A stretch of DNA of 64,000 bases from Lysobacter sp. yr284 (GCF_900107375.1 NZ_FNPT01000001.1:248001-312000), one strand, 5' to 3'. Counted from the stretch's first letter, positions 1 to 9,071 are shown. Numbers and translations are program-made. Notes: generated by a model from the sequence alone, not told the origin.

Positions 1-2172
1 GCTCGGATCGAAATTGAAGCAGTTGCCGTTCGGGGTGATCGTGCAGGTGTGGTTGGGCGAGTTGAACTGGTAGGTGACCTGCTGGAACGCCAGGCGATAG
101 CGTTCGTAGGACAGGTAGTCGAACTGGTTGCGGTTGTAGGAGCGCCCGGCGCCGCCGAAGATCACGTGGCGCTCGTCGCCGTTCAAATCGTAGGAGAAGC
201 CCAGCCGCGGCTGCCAGCCGTCCTTGAACGCCTTGCGGTTGCTGCCGGTGCCGATGTAGTCGTTGTAGTCGTAATCGACGTTGGCGTTGTTGATGTTCGC
301 CCAGCCGCGCAGCGCCGCGACCAGGTTGGCCGGGGTGCGGTAGTCCTCGTAGCTCGGGGTCTGTTCGTAGTCCCAGCGCAGGCCCAGGTTCAAGGTCAGG
401 TGCTCGTTGACCTCCCAGTCGTCCTGCAGGTAGATGCCGAACTGCTTGTTGCGCGACTTCACTTCCGGCGGGAAATCGCCGGCGGTGCCGGAGAACACCA
501 CCTCGTAGGGCGTGGCGAAGTCGCGGATGTCGTAGCGGAACTGCGGCGAGTACGGCTGCTTCTCCATCGCGTTGATGTCGACGACCTTGTACTTGAAGCC
601 GGCCTTGACCGTATGCCCGGCCCAACCGCTCCAGGTGAAGTCGTTCTGCAGCCCGTAGCCCTTCTGGCCCTTGTCCTGGAAGTCGCCGCCGCCGCCGAAG
701 AACAGCACCTCTTCCATGTCGGGGTGGTCGCGCCCCTCCTGGCCCTGCTTGGGCACGCGCAGCTGGAAGCCGTTGGCCACGTTGGCCGGGCGCGGGCCGA
801 AGCTGACGTCCTCGTAGGTGAGGTGGGCGTCGTTGAGCCAGTTCTCCGCGCTGTACTGGTAGCGCAGGTCCAGGCGGGTCTCCTCGCCGGCCTTGAGCGT
901 GCCGTACTCGGGCAGGCGCGCGCCGCCGATGCCGGTCAGCTCGTCTTCCTTGCGGTACTTGGCGGTGAACTCGATCAGGTGGTTGTCGCCCGGAGTCCAG
1001 TCGATCTTGCCGAAGTACAGGTCTTCCTTGAACGGCGCGCTCGGCGACTGCCGGGTCATCTCCTGGAACTGCGCCGGCAACTGGTCGATGCGGAAGTTGC
1101 GGCCGGGGATGATGGTGCGCGGCGAGCTGTACTCCTTGGCCTCGTAGGTCACGAAGAAATGCATCTTGTCCTGGATCAGCGGGCCGCTGAAGGACGCGCC
1201 GTACTGCTCTTCCTTCTGCTGCGCCTTGGGCACCTCGCCCTTTTCCTCGCGCGGGGTCTTCGACGCCCACTGGTCGGAGGTGTAGTCCCAGAAGAAGCTG
1301 CCGTGGAAATCGTTGCCGCCGGACTTGGTCACCGCGGTGATCGCGGCGCTGCTGAGCTGGTCGTACTCGGCCTTGTAGTTGGAGGTGATCACCTTGTACT
1401 CGGCGATGCCCAACTGCGGGAACGGATTGCCGCGGCTGGAATCCTGCCCGGTGATGCCGCCCTTGAGCACGTAGTCCTTCTGGCCGACGCCGTCGACGTA
1501 GACGTTGATGCCGTTGCTGAGCTGGGCGCCGCTGCGCAGCTTGGTCGAGCCTTCGGTGCCGGTGGTGAACTGCACGCCCGGCACGATGTCGGCGAAGGCG
1601 AGGAAGTTGCGCGAGCCCTGCGGCAGCGCGGCGATCTGCTTGCTGCTGACGTAGGTGGCGATTTCCGAGGTCTTGTTCTCGACCAGCGCGGTCGAGGTCA
1701 CCGTGACCTTGTCCAGGTCGGTCGCCTCGCCCGCCGGCGCGGTCTCGGCGACGCCGCCGGTGGACAGGTTCAAGGTCGCCGACTGGCCGACGGCGACGGT
1801 GACGTTGCGGGTGTTGGTCTGGCCGTCGGCGTTGACGTCGATGCGGTAGTTGCCCGGCGGCAGGCCGGCCAGGGCGTAGTTGCCGTCGCTGCCGGTCTGG
1901 ACCTTGCGCACCAGGCCGCTGGCCAGGTTGGTCGCGGTCACGCTGGCGTTGGCCGACGGGCCGGCGTTGCCGCTGATCACGCCGCGGATGGTCGCGGCGG
2001 TGCTTTGCGCCAACGCCGCCGGCGCGGCCATCGCCAGGCACGTGGCGAGCGCGCAGGCGAGCAGGCTGCGGCCGGGGACGAATCGGGATGGAGCAAGCGC
2101 GGTCCGCACGCGTCGGGGCCGGTCGGATCTCGACCGTGGATGTCGGCCTTGCTTGTCGTTGTCGTGGTTCAT
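1..2172 (-). CDS. TonB-dependent outer-membrane receptor with N-terminal carboxypeptidase-like domain (3' end outside window)
   Basis: Reading the minus strand from an ATG at 2172, the frame stays open for 724 codons to the window edge. A basic N-terminus leads into a hydrophobic stretch ending near AALAQS (signal peptide). A carboxypeptidase-regulatory-like beta domain follows at about residues 60-135 (GNYALAGLPPGNYRIDV), then a plug-type region with SNGINVYVDGVGQKDYV and NPFPQLGIAEYKV. This layout matches the large Oar-like receptors of Xanthomonadaceae, which import nutrients across the outer membrane using TonB energy. A LacI regulator lies directly upstream on the same strand and a palindromic operator sits about 60 bases before the ATG, which suggests carbohydrate-responsive control. 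The substrate cannot be read from the sequence. Confidence 0.85.
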   Translation of the reverse strand, partial: MNHDNDKQGRHPRSRSDRPRRVRTALAPSRFVPGRSLLACALATCLAMAAPAALAQSTAATIRGVISGNAGPSANASVTATNLASGLVRKVQTGSDGNYALAGLPPGNYRIDVNADGQTNTRNVTVAVGQSATLNLSTGGVAETAPAGEATDLDKVTVTSTALVENKTSEIATYVSSKQIAALPQGSRNFLAFADIVPGVQFTTGTEGSTKLRSGAQLSNGINVYVDGVGQKDYVLKGGITGQDSSRGNPFPQLGIAEYKVITSNYKAEYDQLSSAAITAVTKSGGNDFHGSFFWDYTSDQWASKTPREEKGEVPKAQQKEEQYGASFSGPLIQDKMHFFVTYEAKEYSSPRTIIPGRNFRIDQLPAQFQEMTRQSPSAPFKEDLYFGKIDWTPGDNHLIEFTAKYRKEDELTGIGGARLPEYGTLKAGEETRLDLRYQYSAENWLNDAHLTYEDVSFGPRPANVANGFQLRVPKQGQEGRDHPDMEEVLFFGGGGDFQDKGQKGYGLQNDFTWSGWAGHTVKAGFKYKVVDINAMEKQPYSPQFRYDIRDFATPYEVVFSGTAGDFPPEVKSRNKQFGIYLQDDWEVNEHLTLNLGLRWDYEQTPSYEDYRTPANLVAALRGWANINNANVDYDYNDYIGTGSNRKAFKDGWQPRLGFSYDLNGDERHVIFGGAGRSYNRNQFDYLSYERYRLAFQQVTYQFNSPNHTCTITPNGNCFNFDPS

Positions 2173-2233
2173 CTGCGTTCCTCCCTCCAAGGAGCACGTG
2201 ACTGCTGTGCAGCGTTGACGAAACGGCATTCGT

Positions 2234-2247
2234 TGTAATCGCTTACA
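2234..2247. promoter_or_regulatory. LacI-type palindromic operator upstream of the receptor gene
   Basis: TGTAATCGCTTACA is a near-perfect palindrome with the central CG typical of LacI/PurR-family operators. It lies between the regulator's stop codon and the receptor's start, 62 bases before the receptor ATG, where a bound repressor could block transcription. A related site stands before the regulator itself. Confidence 0.6.
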
Positions 2248-2274
2248 CGCGCGGCCAAATTTTTTTCGCCCGAA

Positions 2275-3396
2275 TCAGGCGCCGCCCCCCCGGCGAAGTC
2301 CCGATTCGCGCACGATCAATTCAGGCCGCAGCGGCTCGCTTTGCCGCGGTTTTTCCGGGTTGGAATCGTTGTCGTTCGGCGGGTTCCTGTCCGCTGCCTG
2401 GTCGTCTGCCCGAGCCGCTGCGGCCGGGTGGGAATGGACGCCGGACGCCTCCGCGGCGGCCGGTTCGGGATTGAGCCGGGCCAGCAGCATCCGCGCCGCG
2501 CGCGCGCCCAACTCGGCGATATTGACCCGCATGGTCGTTAGCGCCGGGTGCACGTAGCGCGCCAGCGGGATGTCGTCGAAGCCGGTCACGGCGATGTCGC
2601 CGGGCACCCGCAGGCCGCCGTGGACCAGCCCGAACAGGCAGCCCAGCGCCATCATGTCGTTGGCGGCGAACACCGCGTCGGGACGTTCGTGCGCGGCCAG
2701 CAGCGCGCTGCCGGCGGCGTGGCCGGAGGCTTCGTCGAAGCGGCCCGGCAGCACCCACTCGCGCGCGTCCGGCAGCAGCCGCGCCAGCGCTTCGCGGTAG
2801 CCGCGCAGGCGCTCGTTGGCGTCGAAGTTGTCCTCGGGCCCGGCGATGAAGGCGATGCGGCGATGGCCCGCGCCGACCAGGTACTCGACCATCGCCTGGG
2901 CGCCGCCGTAGTTGTCGACGTTGAGCGAAGGCGTGTCGGCGCTGACGTCCTTGGCGTTGATCAGCACCGTCGGCAGGGTCGCGGCGAGCTCCTCGGCGAT
3001 CGACGCCTGCGCGGCGGCATACGGCGACATCACCAGCAGGCCGTCGACGCGGCCGCGCATCGCCCGCAGCGCCGAGACCTGTTCCTCGGGCTGGCCGTGG
3101 TAGCTGGACACCAGCAGGTGCAGGCGATGCTCGCGCGCGACCTGGTCGACGCCGCGCACCAGTTCGGAGAAGAACTCGCCGTGCAGGTCCGGCAGGACCA
3201 CGCCCAGGGTCTGGGTGCGGCGGCTGCTGAGGCTGCGCGCCGCCGCATGCGGCGTGTAGCGCAGGTCGTTGGCCACGGCCAACACGCGCCGGCGTACGTC
3301 CTCGGCGACGTTGCCATGGCCGTTCAAGGTCCGCGATACTGTCGCCACCGACACTTGGGCCGCGCGGGCGACATCTTTGATCGTCACGCTCACCAC
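2275..3396 (-). CDS. LacI family transcriptional regulator
   Basis: This 373-residue protein begins with a LacI helix-turn-helix and hinge (TIKDVARAAQVSVATVSRTL, residues 4-23, then HAAARSLSSRR). A periplasmic-binding-protein-like ligand domain follows (LGVVLPDLHGEFF, then FAANDMMALG and VTGFDDIPLARYV). It probably binds a sugar or sugar derivative and represses the downstream TonB receptor gene. An unusual Ala/Asp/Pro/Asn-rich insertion of about 40 residues comes before the C-terminal ELIVRESG motif. Palindromic sites upstream suggest autoregulation. The ligand is unknown. Confidence 0.9.
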   Translation of the reverse strand: MVSVTIKDVARAAQVSVATVSRTLNGHGNVAEDVRRRVLAVANDLRYTPHAAARSLSSRRTQTLGVVLPDLHGEFFSELVRGVDQVAREHRLHLLVSSYHGQPEEQVSALRAMRGRVDGLLVMSPYAAAQASIAEELAATLPTVLINAKDVSADTPSLNVDNYGGAQAMVEYLVGAGHRRIAFIAGPEDNFDANERLRGYREALARLLPDAREWVLPGRFDEASGHAAGSALLAAHERPDAVFAANDMMALGCLFGLVHGGLRVPGDIAVTGFDDIPLARYVHPALTTMRVNIAELGARAARMLLARLNPEPAAAEASGVHSHPAAAARADDQAADRNPPNDNDSNPEKPRQSEPLRPELIVRESGLRRGGGA

Positions 3397-3435
3397 AGTC
3401 CTCGACCGCTCCTCGCGGTTGGAAACTGCGACGAC

Positions 3436-3470
3436 TGTAAACGTTTTCAGGAACGAGTGTAAAGCGCTTG
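3436..3470. promoter_or_regulatory. Two candidate LacI operators upstream of the regulator
   Basis: TGTAAACGTTTTCA (3436-3449) shares its left half TGTAA and central CG with the site before the receptor gene. About 10 bases further on lies TGTAAAGCGCTTGT (3458-3471) with the perfect core AAGCGCTT. Both lie 40-75 bases upstream of the LacI start, as expected for autoregulation. Confidence 0.5.
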
Positions 3471-3625
3471 TTATGAAAACCGGCTAGCGGCCCGAAAACG
3501 GCCGAATCCGCGGCGAATCGATGCTGCAGCGCAGCGCGATCGAAGGCATCAACCAACGCACCGGAGTGAGCGGCGAGCCAGAACCGTCCGCTGCATCGCG
3601 CTGCTTGCTGGTCTTCGCCGTAGCC

Positions 3626-3907
3626 TCAGGCTTCTTCCGGCGTCCTGGCGCTGATCGCCAGCGCATGGATGTCGGTGGTCATCAACTCGCCCACCGCCGC
3701 ATACACCGCGCGATGGCGCGCGATCGGCGCCAGGCCGGCGAACGCGGCGCTGACCACGGCGACGCGGAAATGGCCGCGCCCGTCCTTCGCACCGGCGTGG
3801 CCGGCGTGGCGGTGGCTCTCGTCTTCGATCTCCAGCGCGGTCGGCGCCAGCGCCGCCTCGATCGCGGCGCGGATCGCCGCGGCCCGCTGCTCGCGCGGCA
3901 GGCTCAC
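3626..3907 (-). CDS. BolA family protein
   Basis: This 93-residue protein starts at a GTG overlapping the stop of the YciI gene (GTGA), so the two are probably translationally coupled. It contains the BolA signature region [16 protein letters not shown], then RHRAVY and [13 protein letters not shown]. BolA proteins work with monothiol glutaredoxins in iron-sulfur trafficking and can affect envelope and stress gene expression. The size and C-terminal motif are typical. The same frame is open upstream of the GTG, but that part overlaps the neighbouring gene and has no homology character. Confidence 0.85.
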   Translation of the reverse strand: MSLPREQRAAAIRAAIEAALAPTALEIEDESHRHAGHAGAKDGRGHFRVAVVSAAFAGLAPIARHRAVYAAVGELMTTDIHALAISARTPEEA

Positions 3908-4203
3908 GGCAGCACCTTGCGGAACGGGCGCACCTCGACCCGCGCATACACGCCGGCCTCGACATAGGGATCCGCGTCGGCCCACGCGCGCGCGGCCTCC
4001 AGTGACTCGAACTCGGCCACGATCACGCTGCCGCTGAAACCGGCCGGACCCGGGTCCTCGGCGTCGATCGCCGGGCACGGCCCCGCCAGCAGCAGGCGGC
4101 CCTGGTCGCGCAGCTCGTGCAGGCGCTGCAGGTGCGCGGGCCGCGCCGGACCGCGCTTGGGCAGCGCATCGGCGACGTCGTAACCTTCGATCAGATACCA
4201 CAT
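3904..4203 (-). CDS. YciI family protein
   Basis: This 99-residue protein starts at ATG 4203 ([14 protein letters not shown]). It has the small ferredoxin-like fold signature of YciI proteins: an N-terminal strand, RPAHLQRL, a GPCPA turn, and a C-terminal strand ending near [18 protein letters not shown]. Family members are poorly defined small putative enzymes. Its stop overlaps the start of the bolA-like gene, so the two form a bicistronic unit, an arrangement known from other gammaproteobacteria. Confidence 0.85.
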   Translation of the reverse strand: MWYLIEGYDVADALPKRGPARPAHLQRLHELRDQGRLLLAGPCPAIDAEDPGPAGFSGSVIVAEFESLEAARAWADADPYVEAGVYARVEVRPFRKVLP

Positions 4204-4365
4204 GGCGAACCTCGGCACAGCGGCGTGGGAGAGCGCGCATTGTAGCCGCCGCCCGCGCCGCGGCGGCGTTGCGCGACGCGGCGGCATGGGCCGCGCCACG
4301 CACGACGGGGCTTCATCGCGAGACGCCGCAAATCCAAAGGACAGTCCGCACCACCGTAAAACGAA

Positions 4366-4393
4366 ACAGCCCGCATCCGAAGATGCGGGCTGT
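4366..4393 (-). terminator. Rho-independent terminator of the M23-like effector gene
   Basis: A perfect 12-bp stem (4366-4377 with 4382-4393) has a CGAA loop and is followed on the minus strand by a T-rich run (TTTCGTTTT). It lies about 30 bases after the effector stop codon. Confidence 0.85.
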
Positions 4394-4424
4394 CGTGGCG
4401 CGAACCGCCGCGGCGATCAGGCGA

Positions 4425-5771
4425 TCAGGCGACCTTGGCCGGAGCCTGCTGGTTGCGCTGCTGCTCCTGCTGCTGGCTCTGCTCCTGCTGCTTGGCCGAC
4501 TGCGGCACGTCCTGCTGCAGGCGCTGGGTCGACTGCTCCACGCTCTGGTTGACCGCCTGGTTGGCGTCGACGTAGGCGCGCTTGTGGCTGGGATCGTTGA
4601 GCTCGCCCTGCACCGCGAACAGGCCGGTGCCGTTGGCATTGCGGGTGACGTGGTTGATCTCGGTCAGGCCGCTGATGCGCGCGTCGTAGGTCAGCGTGGC
4701 CGCGGCGCGCTCGATCTCTTGGTGGTTCTTGAAGCCGCCGAGCTTCTCCAGCCCGGTCACCGCCTGCTGGTACATGGCGTTGTCGCGGTGGGCCGGGTCC
4801 GACAGCAGCGGGCCGGCGTTGGCGTCGTGGCGCGGCTGCGCGGTCTTGAGCTCGCGCAGGGTGTTGGGGCCGGCGATGCCGTCCACGGTCAGGCCCGGGT
4901 GCTCTTTCTGGAACTGCTCCACCGCGTGCTTGGTGCGGTCGCCGAACTTGCCGTCGGCGACCAGCGCCTTGCCCTCGGCGTCGCGGTAGCCCAGCGCGTT
5001 GAGCCGCTCCTGCATCGCCTTCACTTCCGGGCCATGCTCGTCCTTGCGCAGCACGCCGTCGGCCATCGCCGGCGCGTCGTGCTTGTCGCCGGGCTTGTGC
5101 GCGTGGTTGTGGGCGGTGCCCGCGCTGGTGCCGGGGTTGTGGACGAGGCTGCCCTTGCCGGACACGTCGCTGACCTGGGCCTTGCCGGTCAGGTTCTCCG
5201 AGTGCGGCGGGTGCTTGTCGGTGGTGATGGCGCCGCGGTCCATGTCGCGGATGTAGCGGTCCATCTGCGGCAGGTAGCCGGTGTTGATGTCGATGTGGAC
5301 GTGCTTGCCGAAGGCGCTGGGATTGCCCTTGTTGAAGCCGCCCTGGATGCCGACCGACTCGCCGTACTCGATCTTCTGGCCTTCGCGCAGGTTGGTGTTG
5401 CGCAGGTCCAGGTGGCGGTACTGGGCGATCATCTCGCGGCTGGGGTCGTTGCCCGGCTTGTCGTAGATCTGGACGATGCCGTTGGCCGGGTCGATCTTGC
5501 CGATGTAGCCGTTGGCCACCGCCGGCACCTTGACCGAGGCCGAGCCGCCGGCCTGCAGGACGAAGTCCTTGGACACGAAGTGGTCGCCGTCGCGGGTGAC
5601 GGTGGCGCGTCCGTTGTAGTTGCCGAGCAGCTCCTCGCGCTCGCCGTTGACCGTGCCGTAGACGCGGCCCTTCTCATTGCCGCGGCTGGGGTGGTGACGG
5701 TCGAGGTCTTCGAAGTCGTGGACGTTCTGGACCTTGCTGCCGACCGATTCGACGATCTTGTAATTGGGCAT
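4425..5771 (-). CDS. X-T4SS antibacterial effector: M23-like peptidase, peptidoglycan-binding domain and XVIPCD
   Basis: This 448-residue protein starts at ATG 5771, preceded by GGAGAAG. It has three modules. Residues 1-215 are an M23-like metallopeptidase region with YRHLDL (H120) and GKHVHIDI (H157, H159). Residues about 238-308 are a peptidoglycan-binding domain (VKAMQERLNALGYRD, DGIAGPNTL). Residues about 321-420 are the XVIPCD secretion signal (TYDARISGLTEINHV, GLFAVQGELNDP), followed by a Gln-rich tail. XVIPCD proteins are recruited by VirD4 and injected into rival bacteria, where the toxin attacks the wall. The N-terminal metal site is not canonical: H64 and D69 are spaced HxxxxD. A lipoprotein immunity gene lies directly upstream. 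The pair stands about 13 kb from the T4SS locus. Confidence 0.85.
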   Translation of the reverse strand: MPNYKIVESVGSKVQNVHDFEDLDRHHPSRGNEKGRVYGTVNGEREELLGNYNGRATVTRDGDHFVSKDFVLQAGGSASVKVPAVANGYIGKIDPANGIVQIYDKPGNDPSREMIAQYRHLDLRNTNLREGQKIEYGESVGIQGGFNKGNPSAFGKHVHIDINTGYLPQMDRYIRDMDRGAITTDKHPPHSENLTGKAQVSDVSGKGSLVHNPGTSAGTAHNHAHKPGDKHDAPAMADGVLRKDEHGPEVKAMQERLNALGYRDAEGKALVADGKFGDRTKHAVEQFQKEHPGLTVDGIAGPNTLRELKTAQPRHDANAGPLLSDPAHRDNAMYQQAVTGLEKLGGFKNHQEIERAAATLTYDARISGLTEINHVTRNANGTGLFAVQGELNDPSHKRAYVDANQAVNQSVEQSTQRLQQDVPQSAKQQEQSQQQEQQRNQQAPAKVA

Positions 5772-5854
5772 CGCACTTCTCCATGTCGATGTTTCGTTGC
5801 GCTCGCGCGCAGGGTGATGGGGCCGGACCCGCGTCGGTGTCGCGGGCGCGCTGG

Positions 5855-6406
5855 TCAGCGCAGCTGCAGGGTCAGCTGCCAGCACCCTTGTTGGTGTTGG
5901 AACACGTACGCCTCGGGCGGACCCAAGGTCTTGACCACTTCATCGTCGGGCGAGAACTCGGCCTTGACGAAATCCAGGCGCATGCGGTCGCCTTCGAGCT
6001 TGCGGTCGAGCTTGATCCGGGCCAGCTCGCCGTCGGGCTTGCCGGGCTCGAAATAGGACCACTGGTAGTCGACCAGGGCGATCCGGAACGGCTCGGTCGG
6101 CCCGGTCTGGTGCGTGATCGGCTGGTCCGGGGCCTTGATGTCGCGTAGCGCGAAGCCCGGCGAGGTGTACGCGGCGCGCTTGTCCGGCTCGCCGATGAAG
6201 GCCTCCAGGAAGCTGGCGAAGCCGTCCTCGGTCTTGGCGCAGGCGCCTTCGGGCAGGGCCGGACGCGCGGCGACGGGGCTGGCGGCGGGCGCAGGCGCGG
6301 CAACGGCCGCAGCCGCGGGCGCGGACGGTTCCGGCGCGGGCGCCGGCTTGCTGCATGCGGCCAATGCCACGGCCAAGGCGAGGGCCGCGATCCTTGCTGA
6401 GTTCAT
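5855..6406 (-). CDS. X-T4SS immunity lipoprotein for the M23-like effector
   Basis: This 183-residue protein begins with a lipoprotein signal peptide (lipobox LAAC at about residues 15-18) and an Ala/Pro-rich linker to residue 50. A globular part follows with Cys residues near each end (GACAKTEDGF, QQGCWQL). It is encoded 83 bases upstream of the effector on the same strand, the immunity-then-effector order seen in the main array. Its core (FASFLEAF, then AYTSPGF) resembles the lipoprotein at 22648-23148, which accompanies the other M23 effector. Its likely role is to block the toxin in the periplasm and protect kin cells. Function is inferred from context. Confidence 0.75.
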   Translation of the reverse strand: MNSARIAALALAVALAACSKPAPAPEPSAPAAAAVAAPAPAASPVAARPALPEGACAKTEDGFASFLEAFIGEPDKRAAYTSPGFALRDIKAPDQPITHQTGPTEPFRIALVDYQWSYFEPGKPDGELARIKLDRKLEGDRMRLDFVKAEFSPDDEVVKTLGPPEAYVFQHQQGCWQLTLQLR

Positions 6407-7030
6407 CCTGTGATTCCCCAAAACTGCGCGATACGCGCGCGATGGCGCCAGTCTAGCCGCGGGCCGTCCCCCAACGGCTGGCGCATGCGAAGCATAAACC
6501 ACCTGCCCGCCGCGCACCTTTACCGGATCAGCTTGGCGCGGTCGCGTCGATCATTTGCACTAGAACGCGCGCCGCGGCCGCCGCCGGCCGGGCCGCCGCC
6601 GCCCGCGCCCGGCGGCGCGCCGTTCATGCCGGCGCTGGACACCATCGCCCCCAGCCCTTACCCTAAACCCCGATTGCCGTCAGGCCGGATGCAGCAAACC
6701 CCGTCGCGACCGGAACCCCACGCCCGTCGCCACGTTCGCCCTCGTACTCCCCCGCACCTCCGGTGCGCCGGTACGCGTGCATCGCCGCAGTCCTCCGGCC
6801 CGCGCCCGCAAGCCTCCTCAGCCCCCGCCCGCCTGGTTCCGACCGGCGCGCAGGCCGGACTTGTTCGGGCCAGCAGCGCACACCTTTTTGAGTGGTCCGT
6901 AGCACCCGTAGGGACGTTTCGTCCGGCCGCAGGGGTCTTCCCCGCAGCCCGGCGTCGGTCCCGGCGCAGCCCCGTGCCGCGCGCATCGTCGCAACAAGCT
7001 GTGCCCACGGCCCGGAGGGGCCGGTTTCCG
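6407..7030. other. Divergent intergenic region without a supported gene
   Basis: These 624 bases separate the immunity lipoprotein gene (minus) from scpA (plus). Long open frames cross the region in several frames, but they are Pro/Arg/Ala-rich and lack ribosome sites, as expected of random frames at this GC. It presumably holds both promoters, but no clear boxes are visible. Confidence 0.5.
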
Positions 7031-7984
7031 ATGACCAACCAAGCCGCGTCCGCCGACGAATCCGCTGCGGACTCCACCGCCGAATCCGTCGCCGGGCCCA
7101 AACCAGGCCAGGTGCCAGGCCCGAGCGCGCCGCAGCAGCAGGAGATGCCGCTGGCGGTGGTGCACGGCCAGCCGGTGCTGCAGATCCCGCAGGACCTGTA
7201 CATCCCGCCGGACGCGCTGGAAGTCATCCTGGAAGCGTTCGAAGGCCCGCTGGACCTGCTGCTGTACCTGATCCGCCGGCAGAACCTGGACATCCTCGAC
7301 ATCCCGGTGGCGGACATCACCCGCCAGTACGTCGAGTACATCCAGGCCATGCACGAGATGCGCTTCGAGCTGGCCGCCGACTACCTGGTCATGGCCGCGA
7401 TGCTGGCCGAGATCAAGTCGCGCATGCTGCTGCCGCGCGCGGTCAACGAGGAAGGCGAGGAAGAGGACCCGCGCGCCGAGCTGGTCCGCCGGCTGCAGGA
7501 GTACGAGCGTTACAAGAAGGCGGCCGAGGACATCGACGCCCTGCCCCGCCAGGACCGCGACACCGCGCCGGTGCAGGCCTTCGTCCCCGACCGCGCCGCG
7601 GTGCGGCTGCCGCCGCCGGTGGAGCTGAAGGAGTTGCTGCTGGCCCTGCACGACGTGTTCAAGCGCGCCGAGCTGTACACCCAGCACGCGATCAAGCGCG
7701 ACGCGCTGAGCGTGCGCCAGCGCATGGGCGAACTGCTCGCGCGCATGTCCGACGGCGCGTTCTACCGTTTCGAATCGCTGTTCACGGTCGAGGAAGGCCG
7801 GCTCGGCGCGGTGGTGACCTTCCTCGGCCTGCTGACCCTGGCCAAGGAGCAGCTGGTCGAGATCGTCCAGGACGCCCCGCTGGCGCCGATCTACGCCAAG
7901 TCGCTGGCGCTGATGAAGGACCCGGACGAGATCGAGCTCAGCAGCGAGTTCGACTCGGCCGCCAACGACGAAGACCGGGCGTGA
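7031..7984 (+). CDS. scpA: Segregation and condensation protein A
   Basis: This 317-residue protein starts at ATG 7031, with GGAGG a dozen bases upstream. The frame is open further upstream but low in complexity. It contains the ScpA kleisin signature FEGPLDLLLYLIRRQNLDI and the helices YLVMAAMLAEIKSRMLLPR, ending in the winged-helix region VVTFLGLLTLAKEQLVEIVQ. ScpA bridges SMC heads and, with ScpB, forms the condensin that compacts and segregates the chromosome. The first 55 residues are an Ala/Glu/Gln/Pro-rich extension absent from many homologues. It is followed by scpB and rluB, a conserved gene order. Confidence 0.95.
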   Translation: MTNQAASADESAADSTAESVAGPKPGQVPGPSAPQQQEMPLAVVHGQPVLQIPQDLYIPPDALEVILEAFEGPLDLLLYLIRRQNLDILDIPVADITRQYVEYIQAMHEMRFELAADYLVMAAMLAEIKSRMLLPRAVNEEGEEEDPRAELVRRLQEYERYKKAAEDIDALPRQDRDTAPVQAFVPDRAAVRLPPPVELKELLLALHDVFKRAELYTQHAIKRDALSVRQRMGELLARMSDGAFYRFESLFTVEEGRLGAVVTFLGLLTLAKEQLVEIVQDAPLAPIYAKSLALMKDPDEIELSSEFDSAANDEDRA

Positions 7985-8114
7985 ACCGGCGCGCCGGCCC
8001 GTCCGCGCCGCGGACCCGCAACCCGGCGCGCCCGCCCCGACCGCTGCACCCGCCCCACCCGGCCGCCCGCGGCCCCGTCCCTTCCCCGTTCCCGACTTCC
8101 GAATCCCGGCTGTA

Positions 8115-9071
8115 ATGGACCAACCGCTGATCACCCGCATCGTCGAAGCCGCCCTGCTCGCGGCCAACCAGCCGCTGTCGCTGGCGCAGTTGCACGCGCT
8201 GTTCCCCGAGGACCAGCCGCCGCCGCCGGACAGCGTGGAGAGCGCGCTGCAGGCGCTGCGCGAAGGCTGCGCCGAGCGCGGCGTGGAACTGGTCGAGGTC
8301 GCCTCCGGCTTCCGCTTCCAGGTCAAGGCCGACGTCCACGCCTGGGTCGCGCGGCTGTGGACCGAGCGCCAGACCCGCTACACCCGCGCCACCCTGGAAA
8401 CCCTGGCGCTGATCGCCTACCGCCAGCCGATCACCCGCGGCGAGATCGAGCAGGTCCGCGGCGTGGCGGTCAGCAGCAACATCATCAAGGCGCTGGAAGA
8501 GCGCGAGTGGATCCGCGTGGTCGGCCACCGCGACGTACCCGGCAAGCCGGCCCTGTTCGGCACCACCAAGGCCTTCCTCGACTACTTCGGCCTCAAGCGC
8601 CTGGACGACCTGCCGCCGCTGTCGGAGCTCAAGGAGATCGGCGAGCTGGAGCCGCAGCTGCCGCTGGACGGCGCGCCGATCCCGGCCGGCATCGCCGCCG
8701 AGGGCGAGCAAGCCCCCGGCGAAGGCGCGGACGCGCCGGCCGACGCCGGACGCGCCGCCAACGACGAGGCGCCGGCCGAGGGCGAGGACCCCGACGCCGC
8801 CGGCGACGACGCCGAAGCGCAGGCCGACGCGGCGCCGCAGCAAATCCCCGAATCCCAGTCCGCCGATGCGCCCGCCGCGGCGACGGACGAAGACACCGAA
8901 CACACCGTCCTGTCGGACGACCCCGAAGCCGCGCCGGGCGAGCGCGCGGCGGACGCGAACGAACACGAACAAAGCGAACACGCCGTCGAGACGACGACCG
9001 ACGCTCTTAGCGAGCACGTTCCGCAACCAGAGGCCGAGTCCGAAGACGACCGGCCGGAGCAAGACAAATGA
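8115..9071 (+). CDS. scpB: Segregation and condensation protein B with long acidic tail
   Basis: In this 318-residue protein, residues 1-180 form the two winged helices of ScpB (LALIAYRQPITRGEIEQVRG, VVGHRDVPGKPALFGTTKAF). ScpB pairs with ScpA in the SMC complex. Residues 185-318 are a disordered tail dominated by Ala, Glu and Asp (many EDP, ADA and DDDAE blocks), far longer than in typical ScpB proteins of about 200 residues. The stop codon overlaps the rluB start (ATGA), indicating translational coupling. Confidence 0.95.
   Translation: MDQPLITRIVEAALLAANQPLSLAQLHALFPEDQPPPPDSVESALQALREGCAERGVELVEVASGFRFQVKADVHAWVARLWTERQTRYTRATLETLALIAYRQPITRGEIEQVRGVAVSSNIIKALEEREWIRVVGHRDVPGKPALFGTTKAFLDYFGLKRLDDLPPLSELKEIGELEPQLPLDGAPIPAGIAAEGEQAPGEGADAPADAGRAANDEAPAEGEDPDAAGDDAEAQADAAPQQIPESQSADAPAAATDEDTEHTVLSDDPEAAPGERAADANEHEQSEHAVETTTDALSEHVPQPEAESEDDRPEQDK

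Noticed and set aside
49-2238. 729-codon open frame on the plus strand
   Set aside because: It is the antisense shadow of the TonB receptor; composition is Val/Ala/Arg/Leu-rich with no recognisable motif, while the minus strand gives a clear receptor.
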